From assembly GCF_003151075.1 (NCBI RefSeq), contig NZ_CP029482.1, positions 434,001 through 498,000 on the forward strand: a stretch of DNA of 64,000 nt, read 5' to 3'. This document shows, piece after piece, positions 1 to 7,089 of the stretch. Source of the stretch: Pseudomonas sp. 31-12 (lineage in GTDB: Bacteria; Pseudomonadota; Gammaproteobacteria; Pseudomonadales; Pseudomonadaceae). Position numbers and translations under genes: made by a program. The first letter of the stretch is position 1; the number at the start of each line of letters is the position of its first letter. The notes beneath the pieces are model-generated. The model saw only the letters and a list, made by a program, of their open reading frames with translations. It was not told the DNA's origin and searched no databases.

Positions 1-93
1 TCAATTTGACCCAAAGGAACGGTAGGTTGTGACGCAAGCGACGATGATTCGACGGTTGTTCAGGATGATTGGTATATGTAATTCGGGTCTAAC

Positions 94-114
94 AAAGGAA
101 TTAAATATTCCTTT
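94..114. promoter_or_regulatory. Perfect inverted repeat, possible operator
   Basis: Two 8-bp arms, AAAGGAAT and ATTCCTTT, flank the 5-nt spacer TAAAT in an AT-rich stretch. The geometry suits a dimeric regulator, but no regulator can be named and the nearest certain gene starts at 345. The rest of 1-344 holds no convincing coding region: all three plus frames stop within the first 35 nt. Confidence 0.3.
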
Positions 115-184
115 ATTGGATAACTGATCTCGCCAATCATCGGCTTCAGAATTGTTGATCAGCGCAAATAGATTTTGAGTTTCC

Positions 185-222
185 GGGGCCGTCTCCTTGG
201 CAGGGTGCGGTCCCTTTTTTTT
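185..222 (+). terminator. Intrinsic terminator
   Basis: GGGGCCG pairs with CGGTCCC (one G-U pair) and is followed directly by eight T residues, the layout of a Rho-independent terminator on the plus strand. No open gene leads into it inside the window, so it ends either a gene lying mostly before position 1 or a small RNA. Confidence 0.6.
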
Positions 223-344
223 GTCTATTCAAAATCGCTGCATATTCATTATAGATCTTAATAAATAGCTTCTTATTCCTTAACGAATATAACTCCCGTC
301 CCTATACTCGATCAGGAACAGACACGCAGCAGGAGAGTTCCCCC

Positions 345-926
345 ATGCGCAACGAATCAATTCGCTACCTGATTGTGCCGGGCTGGCAAGGATCGCCGGA
401 AGATCATTGGCAAAGCCACTGGCAGAACAGTCTGCCGAACAGCGCGCGGGTGGAGCAGGCCGATTGGTTGACGCCACGTCGTGAAGACTGGGTGGCGGCG
501 CTGGCCGAGGCGATTGCCGCTGACAGCACGCCGGTGATCTTGATTGCGCACAGTCTGGGTTGCATTACCGTTGCCCATTGGGCCGCCACTGCACCTCTGA
601 ATCTTTTGCGTCAGGTGCGCGGTGCCTTGCTGGTCGCGCCGGCGGACGTCGAGCGCCCCGCGTGCTCGCCGGCGCTGCGTAACTTCGCGCCGATCCCGAG
701 CCACTTGTTACCCTTCCCGAGTCAGGTCGTCAGCTCCGACAACGACAGCGCCGTCAGTGCGCCGCGAGCTCTTGAGCTGGCCCGTAACTGGGGTGCCGAG
801 GCGGGGATTCTGGCGGGTGCCGGACACATCAACGTGAAGTCCGGTCACCAGCGCTGGGAGCAGGGTTTTGCCTATCTCTATCGCCTGCAAAACCGTATGG
901 AACATCACGCCCTGCGACGTGCGTAA
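345..926 (+). CDS. RBBP9/YdeN-family serine hydrolase
   Basis: A 193-residue alpha/beta hydrolase of the RBBP9/YdeN family. The start is supported by AGGAGAG 8-10 nt upstream. The N-terminus has the family pattern VPGWQGSPEDHW. The nucleophile elbow AHSLGC sits near residue 68, and a C-terminal GHIN supplies the likely catalytic His. Family members are small cytoplasmic hydrolases with poorly defined substrates. It precedes a sigma-54 type regulator by 57 bp and an orphan MetQ-like protein, so a link to sulfur-compound scavenging is possible but inferred only from context. The promoter region at 245-300 is AT-rich. Confidence 0.85.
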   Translation: MRNESIRYLIVPGWQGSPEDHWQSHWQNSLPNSARVEQADWLTPRREDWVAALAEAIAADSTPVILIAHSLGCITVAHWAATAPLNLLRQVRGALLVAPADVERPACSPALRNFAPIPSHLLPFPSQVVSSDNDSAVSAPRALELARNWGAEAGILAGAGHINVKSGHQRWEQGFAYLYRLQNRMEHHALRRA

Positions 927-983
927 ACCTTTTTCCTGTTAAACGCCCCCCGTCTCCCCGGCGGTTTTGGGCGGGAGTCTGCC

Positions 984-1916
984 ATGAGTTTTGAAGCCTT
1001 CGGCCAGCCACTGCTGACCTTCCCCGACGCCGAAAAAAGCCCGCTGAGCATTCGTGCCAAGGCGCTGGTGTTTGTCGATCCGCGCTCCCGTCAGTTGCGC
1101 CAGGAGCTGGAGCAACTGGCGCCGCGCTCGATCTCAGTGTTGATCCGTGGCGAGACCGGCAGCGGCAAGGAATTGCTCGCGCGGCATATTCATCGTGCGA
1201 GTGATCGCGGCGGGTTGTTTGTCTCGGTCAATTGCGGTGCCATCAGCCCGACCTATGCCGACGCTGAACTGTTCGGCTACGCCGCCGGCAGTTACAGCGG
1301 TTCGGCCAGCAGCCGTGCGGGGTGGTTCGGTTCGGCCAACGGGGGAACGCTTTATCTGGATGAGATCGGCGACTTGCCGCTGCCAATCCAGATCAAATTG
1401 CTCGTCGCGCTGGAAAACCACGAAGTCACCCGCGTTGGCGCTCATCAACCGAGCCCGGTGGACGTGCGCCTGGTGGCAGCCACCAGCATCGACCTGGCGC
1501 AAGCGGTGGCGGCCGGGAAATTTCATGAACGGCTTTATCACTACCTCGGCGAAGGCCAGCTCGAACTGCCCGCATTGCGCGAGCGAGTCGGCGATATCCT
1601 TTCGTTGTCCGAATATTTCCTCGGCATCTACAGCCAGCGCCTCGACCTGCCGGTGCCGCTGATCAGCGAAGCCGCGCAGCTTGTGCTGGAGCGGCACAGT
1701 TGGCCGGGCAACACCCGGGAGCTGGAAAACGTCATTCACTTTGCGCTGCTGGTCAGCACCGGCGACGAGATTCTGCCTGAGCATTTGAATCTGCCGGAGG
1801 TGCCTGTGTCGTTGGTGCAGATTGAGCAACAAGTAACTCACACGATCAAAAGCGGCACGGCTGCCGAGCGTTCGGCACTCAAGCGTTTGCTGGAAAACCT
1901 GGCGCAGACGCTGTAG
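984..1916 (+). CDS. Short sigma-54-interacting AAA+ regulator without evident HTH
   Basis: A 310-residue protein that is almost only a sigma-54 activator AAA+ domain. Walker A is GETGSGKE near residue 55, Walker B is TLYLDEIGDLPL near residue 128, and the arginine-finger/sensor II part ends with SWPGNTRELENV near residue 245. The sigma-54 contact loop reads GSYSGS instead of the usual GAFTGA. There is no N-terminal receiver, GAF or PAS domain. After residue 270 there is only a short tail, with no visible Fis-type helix-turn-helix. It may act without sequence-specific DNA binding or with a partner. GGGAG lies before the ATG. Position between the hydrolase and metQ suggests sulfur-related control (inference). 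Confidence 0.85.
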   Translation: MSFEAFGQPLLTFPDAEKSPLSIRAKALVFVDPRSRQLRQELEQLAPRSISVLIRGETGSGKELLARHIHRASDRGGLFVSVNCGAISPTYADAELFGYAAGSYSGSASSRAGWFGSANGGTLYLDEIGDLPLPIQIKLLVALENHEVTRVGAHQPSPVDVRLVAATSIDLAQAVAAGKFHERLYHYLGEGQLELPALRERVGDILSLSEYFLGIYSQRLDLPVPLISEAAQLVLERHSWPGNTRELENVIHFALLVSTGDEILPEHLNLPEVPVSLVQIEQQVTHTIKSGTAAERSALKRLLENLAQTL

Positions 1917-2077
1917 TTATCGGTATGAACAAAATGGAATATGAAAGTGAATAAAAGATATTGTTCGGGAATAAAAAATCCCGGTATTGTCCGCTTCACG
2001 CCAGCGATAGCACTTCACTGGCACTCGTACTAATAGCCGTCGTCGACGACGACCGTGATTTTCGATAAGGACACTGC

Positions 2078-2860
2078 ATGAAAAAGGTTCTGTTGTTCAC
2101 CGCACTGGCGGCGGCCCTGACTGCGGGCCTGGCCCAGGCTGGCGAGAAACTGGTGGTTGCGGCGACCCCCGTTCCACACGCCGAGATTCTTGAATTGATC
2201 AAGCCAACCCTCGCCAAAGAAGGCGTGGACCTGGAAATCAAAGTCTTCACCGACTACGTTCAGCCGAACGTACAGGTCGATCAGAAGCGTCTGGACGCCA
2301 ACTACTTCCAGACCCTGCCGTACCTGAAAAGCTTCAATGAAGGCAAAGGCACCAACCTGGTGACCGTGATCGGTGTGCACGTCGAACCGTTCGGCGGCTA
2401 CTCGAAGAAAGTCAAATCCCTGGCTGAGCTGAAAGACGGCGCGACCATTGCCATCCCGAACGAAGGCAGCAACAGCGGCCGTGCCCTGATCCTGCTGCAG
2501 AAGGCTGGCCTGATCGAGTTGAAAGACCCGAAAAACGCCTTGGCCACCCCGAAAGACATCGCCAAGAATCCGCACAACTTCAAGTTCAAGGAACTGGAAT
2601 CGGCCATGCTGCCGCGTGTGCTGGACCAGGTCGACCTGGACATGATCAACACCAACTACGCGCTGGAAGCAGGTCTGAACCCGGCTAAAGACGCGCTGGT
2701 CATCGAAGGTGCGGATTCGCCTTACGTGAACTTCCTGGTGGCCCGTCCGGACAACAAGGACAGCGTTGCCATCCAGAAACTGGCCAAAGCCCTGACCAGC
2801 CCGGAAGTGAAAGCATTCATCGAGAAGAAGTACAGCGGCGCGGTACTGCCGGCGTTCTGA
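2078..2860 (+). CDS. metQ: MetQ/NlpA-family substrate-binding protein, orphan
   Basis: A 260-residue periplasmic binding protein of the NlpA/MetQ family, which delivers methionine or related compounds to a MetNI-type ABC transporter. A signal peptide covers residues 1-21 and ends AQAGEK. There is no lipobox cysteine, so the protein is probably soluble and not a lipoprotein. Family landmarks include YVQPNVQVDQKRLDANYFQ and IPNEGSNSGRAL. AAGGACACTGC precedes the ATG. No permease or ATPase adjoins it; metNIQ at 12.0-14.6 kb is the nearest candidate partner. A strong terminator follows. The ligand is not established by sequence. Confidence 0.88.
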   Translation: MKKVLLFTALAAALTAGLAQAGEKLVVAATPVPHAEILELIKPTLAKEGVDLEIKVFTDYVQPNVQVDQKRLDANYFQTLPYLKSFNEGKGTNLVTVIGVHVEPFGGYSKKVKSLAELKDGATIAIPNEGSNSGRALILLQKAGLIELKDPKNALATPKDIAKNPHNFKFKELESAMLPRVLDQVDLDMINTNYALEAGLNPAKDALVIEGADSPYVNFLVARPDNKDSVAIQKLAKALTSPEVKAFIEKKYSGAVLPAF

Positions 2861-2889
2861 TTCGCGAGGTAAAACCCTTCAAGGTTTCG

Positions 2890-2925
2890 AACGCCGACGG
2901 CTGATAGAGCGTCGGCGTTTTTTTT
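2890..2925 (+). terminator. Intrinsic terminator after metQ
   Basis: AACGCCGAC and GTCGGCGTT form a perfect 9-bp stem with a 12-nt loop, followed by a T run, 30 bp after the metQ stop codon. Confidence 0.9.
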
Positions 2926-2940
2926 GCCTGCGAGAAACCT

Positions 2941-3072
2941 GTGGCGAGGGAGCTTGCTCCCGCTGGGTTGCGAAGCGACCCTAAAACCTGCACATGCGCT
3001 TCTTCAGGCACACCGTTTCGACTGATTTTGCGACTGCTGCGCAGTCGAGCGGGAGCAAGCTCCCTCGCCACA
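2941..3072. repeat. REP pair (REPIN), family A
   Basis: The left copy begins GTGGCGAGGGAGCTTGCTCC and the right copy is its inverted form ending in CTCCCTCGCCACA. Each copy carries an inner palindrome, and about 50 bp of unrelated spacer separates them. The same unit recurs across the window. Confidence 0.9.
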
Positions 3073-3087
3073 AAAGCGCCCGCGCAT

Positions 3088-3183
3088 TCAGGCCACCCTG
3101 GCCTTCAACGCCCTGCGCAACGCCACCAACAATTTCACGATTTCCTGCGGATCCAACCGCTGCGGCACTTTCACGTCAGCCAT
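3088..3183 (-). CDS. Small ORF, 31 aa, basic helix
   Basis: A 31-codon reading frame beginning MADVKVPQRLDPQE and ending in an amphipathic basic stretch with ALRRALKARVA. AAGGAAGAG lies about 6-10 nt before the ATG, which is a good ribosome site. No known family is recognised. It stands alone between the metQ-side repeat and the minus-strand AAA ATPase gene. Conservation in related genomes would decide whether it is real. Confidence 0.35.
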   Translation of the reverse strand: MADVKVPQRLDPQEIVKLLVALRRALKARVA

Positions 3184-3419
3184 TTTTCTCTTCCTTGTGA
3201 GGGTTCGGCCAGGGAGTCTGGCCAAAAGCTGTGCGTCCTTGGAGGGGTTTTTCGAAAAAAAGATCCCTCCTACAGCTGCAAGGAAAATAGTCGTGTTCCC
3301 TTGCCTCGGCAAATCCGCAGAATAGTTTTTTGCGTGATATCAATATTCTTTTAAAACAAAGGGCATCAAGACAGTTGCTCCCACAGTTGACCGAGTTGCC
3401 CAGACGGGACGCGGTCTGA

Positions 3420-3445
3420 TGTGGGAGCGGGCTTGCTCGCGAAAG
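3420..3445. repeat. Single REP copy, family B
   Basis: GTGGGAGCGGGCTTGCTCGC followed by GAAAGC is one half of the family B repeat. No inverted partner is nearby. It lies just beyond the 3' end of the AAA ATPase gene. Confidence 0.75.
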
Positions 3446-3463
3446 CGGTGATCAGACGCGGAC

Positions 3464-4624
3464 TTAGTCTGGCCAATGCCAGGCAGGCTCATCCAGCACC
3501 CGCTGCCCGACAATCCCCGTCTGGCCCAATGTTTTCTCCAACACAATGCAATTGCATTCCGGATCCTCCTGCAACGCCGTAATCAATCGCCGCGCATGGG
3601 ACACCACCCAAACCTGGCACTGCTCCGATGCCCGGATAATCAACCGCGCCAGCGCCGGCAACAGATCTGGGTGCAAACTGGTTTCCGGCTCGTTCAGCAC
3701 CATCAACGTCGGCGGCCGAGGCGTCAGCAGCGCCGCCACCAGCAGCAAATAACGCAAGGTCCCATCCGACAACTCGGCCGCCGACAACGGCCGCAGCAAC
3801 CCCTCCTGGAAAAACTCAATCGCAAACCGCCCGCCCTGCAACGGCGCGATGTTCAACCGCGCACCGGGAAACGCGTCGCTGATCGCAGTCTGCAGCGCCT
3901 CGGGGTCGCCGATTTCACGAATCGTCTGCAACGCGGCGGCGAGGTCGCGACCGTCGTGGTGCAACACCGGCGTGCGGGTGCCCAATTGTGGTTGGCGCAC
4001 CGGCGCATCGGCATCGCTGCGAAAGTGATCGTAGAAGCGCCAGCGGCGGATGAACTCACGCAATTGCATGACTTCCGGCGAGGTACGGAAGCTGCCGACC
4101 TGATCGAACAGGCTGTCGAAATTCGGTGTGTGCTGGGCCAGTACGTCCCAGTCGCGACCGACACGGGCGCGGATCATTGGGCCGTTACGTTCCACTAGAA
4201 GACTGGCCGGGCGATAAACCGGGCCGTTCCAGATGCATTCCTTTTTGATTTCCGGGTCCAGGGAAAACTCAGACAGGCTCGGCTCCGGTAAACCCAGGGC
4301 GATCGAGTAGCTGAAATCCTCGCCAGCGAATCCCAGGCGCAGACGCTTGGCGCCGTGGCGTACGGTCGCCTCGATCGGGACTTCACCATTGCGCATGCGC
4401 CGGGTGATGGTTTCCGGCCCGGCCCAGAACGTCGAATCCAGCCCGCCCTCGCGGGCCAAGGCGTTGACGACGCCACCCTGAGCGGTTTCCGCCAGCAACC
4501 GCAATGCGCGGTAGAGGTTGGATTTACCGCTGCCATTGGGACCGGTAATCAGGTTCAACCGACCCAGCGGAATCACCAATTTATTGATCGAGCGGTAATT
4601 GGCCACCGCGAGGGTTTTGAGCAT
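3464..4624 (-). CDS. RecF/OLD-like AAA family ATPase
   Basis: A 386-residue cytoplasmic ATPase of the COG4637 type (SMC/RecF-like head domain). The N-terminus VANYRSINKL is the usual opening of these ATPases. Walker A is TGPNGSGKSN near residue 30. An LSDGTLRYL signature near 290 is followed by a Walker B-like LMVLNEPETSLHPDLLP and a WVVSHARRL H-loop. No nuclease (TOPRIM) domain is visible, unlike true OLD proteins. It is monocistronic and the function is unknown; roles in DNA maintenance or phage response are only guesses from the fold. Confidence 0.8.
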   Translation of the reverse strand: MLKTLAVANYRSINKLVIPLGRLNLITGPNGSGKSNLYRALRLLAETAQGGVVNALAREGGLDSTFWAGPETITRRMRNGEVPIEATVRHGAKRLRLGFAGEDFSYSIALGLPEPSLSEFSLDPEIKKECIWNGPVYRPASLLVERNGPMIRARVGRDWDVLAQHTPNFDSLFDQVGSFRTSPEVMQLREFIRRWRFYDHFRSDADAPVRQPQLGTRTPVLHHDGRDLAAALQTIREIGDPEALQTAISDAFPGARLNIAPLQGGRFAIEFFQEGLLRPLSAAELSDGTLRYLLLVAALLTPRPPTLMVLNEPETSLHPDLLPALARLIIRASEQCQVWVVSHARRLITALQEDPECNCIVLEKTLGQTGIVGQRVLDEPAWHWPD

Positions 4625-4696
4625 AAGAGCGTCCTGCTGCAGAGGCCGTCAGTTTGCCTTATTGTCGGGAACACTGTGATCTCACTAGCGAGCTTT

Positions 4697-4829
4697 TGTG
4701 GCGAGCGAGCTTGCTCGCGCTAGGCTGCGAAGCGGCCCCAAAACCATCCAACGAGGTGTGTCAGGCAAAACGAGGCGCAGGTCTTGCGTCTGCTGCGCAG
4801 CCGAGCGGGAGCAAGCTCCCTCGCCACAG
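4697..4829. repeat. REP pair (REPIN), family A
   Basis: TGTGGCGAGCGAGCTTGCTC on the left and its inverted partner ending CTCCCTCGCCACAG on the right. The left copy has diverged (GAGCGAGC). It fills much of the 297-bp gap before triA. Confidence 0.88.
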
Positions 4830-4921
4830 GGCGCGCGGTAATCCTGTGCACCCGTGGAACCCTGTTCTAAGCTCACAGTCGTATCGCCATTGGCACGTCC
4901 GTACAACGCAAAGGAGGCTGC

Positions 4922-6025
4922 ATGGCTGGTCCCGGATTGAAAACAGTGGTTGGCCTGAGCCTCCTTGCCCTGCTGAGCGCCTGTGGCGATAAACCTCAGG
5001 TCGAAAAGGACCGTCCCCGGGTCTTCGTTCAAGAGGTCAATCCCGCGGATTACGCCGCGTCGGTGACGCTCACCGGCGATGTTCAGGCCCGGGTCCAGAC
5101 CGAATTGTCGTTCCGCGTGGGCGGCAAGATCATTCAGCGCATGGTCGATGTCGGTGACCGGGTGTCGGCCAAGCAGGTACTGGCCAAACTCGATCCCAAG
5201 GACCTGCAGACCAGCGTCGATTCGGCACAGGCCCAGGTTGTCGCTGAGCAAGCCCGGGTCAAACAGACCGCCGCCGCGTTCGTTCGCCAGCAAAAACTCC
5301 TGCCCAAGGGCTACACCAGCCAAAGCGAATACGATTCCGCCCAAGCCGCCTTGCGCAGCAGTCAGAGCGCATTGACCGCGGCCCAGGCGCAATTCGCCAA
5401 CGCTCGTGAACAACTCAGCTACACCGCGCTGATTGCCGATGCGCCGGGCGTGATTACGGCACGTCAGGCCGAGGTTGGCCAGGTGGTGCAGGCGACGGTG
5501 CCGATTTTCAGCCTGGCCCGTGATGGCGAGCGCGACGCGGTGTTCAACGTCTACGAATCACTGCTGGCCGAGGCCCCGGAAGATAAAACCATCGTGGTGA
5601 GCCTGCTCGACAACCCGGCGATCAAAACCACCGGCACCGTGCGGGAAATCACCCCGGCCGTGTCCGCGCAGACCGGCACCGTGCAAGTCAAAGTCACCCT
5701 CAACGGCCTGCCCGAGGGCATGCAATTGGGCTCGGTGGTGAGTGCCACGGCCAAGACTCCGGGGAAATCCGCCGTGGAATTGCCGTGGTCAGCGCTGACC
5801 AAAAACCTCAGCGATCCGGCGGTATGGCTGGTGGATGGCGAGGGCAAGGCGCAGCTGCACACCGTTACGGTCGGTCGTTACCTGACCGGCAAAGTGATCA
5901 TCAGCGCCGGCCTGCAGGGCGGCGAAAAAGTCGTCATCGCCGGCGGTCAGTTGCTGCACCCCGGCGTGAAAGTCGAAATCGCCGAAAACACCTACAAGGA
6001 TCTAGCAGTGGAAGCCCAGCCATGA
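4922..6025 (+). CDS. triA: RND efflux membrane-fusion lipoprotein, first (TriA-like)
   Basis: A 367-residue periplasmic adaptor of the HlyD/AcrA type. The signal peptide ends in the lipobox LLSAC, so Cys21 is probably lipidated and the protein sits on the outer face of the inner membrane. A barrel-sandwich (lipoyl) domain with FRVGGKIIQRMVDVGDRV is followed by an alpha-hairpin rich in Gln and Ala (residues ~95-165) and a beta-barrel. AAAGGAGG lies just upstream of the ATG. It overlaps the next gene by 4 bp (ATGA). Two adaptors followed by one RND pump is the layout of the triclosan pump TriABC of P. aeruginosa, so the symbol is given by family and synteny. Confidence 0.8.
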   Translation: MAGPGLKTVVGLSLLALLSACGDKPQVEKDRPRVFVQEVNPADYAASVTLTGDVQARVQTELSFRVGGKIIQRMVDVGDRVSAKQVLAKLDPKDLQTSVDSAQAQVVAEQARVKQTAAAFVRQQKLLPKGYTSQSEYDSAQAALRSSQSALTAAQAQFANAREQLSYTALIADAPGVITARQAEVGQVVQATVPIFSLARDGERDAVFNVYESLLAEAPEDKTIVVSLLDNPAIKTTGTVREITPAVSAQTGTVQVKVTLNGLPEGMQLGSVVSATAKTPGKSAVELPWSALTKNLSDPAVWLVDGEGKAQLHTVTVGRYLTGKVIISAGLQGGEKVVIAGGQLLHPGVKVEIAENTYKDLAVEAQP

Positions 6026-7089
6026 AGCGTCTGTTACTGGTGTGCGGCGCTGTGATGCTGGCGGCCTGCTCGGAAAAAGAAGCGCCACCGGAGCCGGTAC
6101 GCCCGGTGCTCTCGGTCAAGGTCCAGTCGCTGGACGAGGAAAACCTCGGCCGCTTCGCCGGCAGCATCCAGGCCCGTTATGAAAGCAACGTCGGGTTCCG
6201 TGTGCCGGGGCGCATCGCCAGCCGCAATGTCGATGTCGGTGCCGAAGTGGAAAAGGGCGCGCTGCTCGCCACCCTGGACCCCACCGATCAGCAGAACCAG
6301 TTGCGTTCCGCCCAGGGCGATCTGGCCAGCGTCCAGGCGCAATACATCAACGCCCAGGCCAACGCCCGGCGCCAGCAGGAGTTGTTCGATCGCGGCGTCG
6401 GCGCCCAGGCGCAACTCGACATCGCCCAGACCGATCTCAAAACCACCCAGGCCTCGCTCGACCAAGCGAAAGCCGCGGTCGATCAGGCCAAGGATCAGCT
6501 CAACTACGTCGAACTGCGCTCCGACCACAAAGCCATCGTCACCGCGTGGAATGCCGAAGCCGGGCAAGTCGTCACGGCCGGCCAGCAAGTGGTGACCCTG
6601 GCGCAACCGGACATCAAGGAAGCCGTGATCGACCTGCCGGACACCCTGGTCGATCAGTTGCCGGCCGATGTCGTGTTCCAGGTCGCAGCGCAACTGGACC
6701 CGAGCATTACCACCACCGCCATCGTTCGCGAAATCGAACCTCAGGCCCAAAGTGCGACGCGTACCCGTCGCGCCCGCCTGACCCTGACAGACACACCTGC
6801 CGGTTTTCGCCTGGGTACCGCGATCAGCGTCACCCTCAGCTCCGCGATCAAACCGCGCATCGAACTGCCGTTGAGTGCGCTCCAGGAGGTCGATGGCAAG
6901 ACCCGCATCTGGGTCGTCGATACGCAGACCCAAACCGTTGCCCCACGAGACGTCAGCCTGGTCAGCCGCACGGATTCCACGATGATCCTGGCCAGTGGCG
7001 TGAAGTCCGGTGAGCGGGTGGTCAGCGCGGGTGTGAACAGCCTGAAACCCGGGCAAAAAGTGAAAATCGATGAGGACAGCCCACAATGA
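6022..7089 (+). CDS. triB: RND efflux membrane-fusion lipoprotein, second (TriB-like)
   Basis: A 355-residue second adaptor of the HlyD/AcrA type. The start at 6022 gives MKRLLLVCGAVMLAAC with a lipobox cysteine at residue 16; an upstream extension in frame would lose the signal peptide. It has the lipoyl motif FRVPGRIASRNVDVGAEV, an alpha-hairpin at about 90-160 and a C-terminal membrane-proximal domain. It overlaps triA and triC by 4 bp each, implying translational coupling. In the Tri system both adaptors are needed and assemble unequally around the pump, with an unlinked outer-membrane channel (OpmH). No channel gene is present here. Confidence 0.8.
   Translation: MKRLLLVCGAVMLAACSEKEAPPEPVRPVLSVKVQSLDEENLGRFAGSIQARYESNVGFRVPGRIASRNVDVGAEVEKGALLATLDPTDQQNQLRSAQGDLASVQAQYINAQANARRQQELFDRGVGAQAQLDIAQTDLKTTQASLDQAKAAVDQAKDQLNYVELRSDHKAIVTAWNAEAGQVVTAGQQVVTLAQPDIKEAVIDLPDTLVDQLPADVVFQVAAQLDPSITTTAIVREIEPQAQSATRTRRARLTLTDTPAGFRLGTAISVTLSSAIKPRIELPLSALQEVDGKTRIWVVDTQTQTVAPRDVSLVSRTDSTMILASGVKSGERVVSAGVNSLKPGQKVKIDEDSPQ

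Noticed and set aside
1990..2040. Sigma-54 promoter before metQ (TGGCAC at 2019-2024)
   Set aside because: The -12 part after the required spacing reads CTAAT, not TTGC, so the match fails.
5785..6021. N-terminal extension of triB
   Set aside because: It would be 78 Arg-rich residues antisense in character to triA coding and would bury the lipoprotein signal; the ATGA overlap start at 6022 is clearly better.
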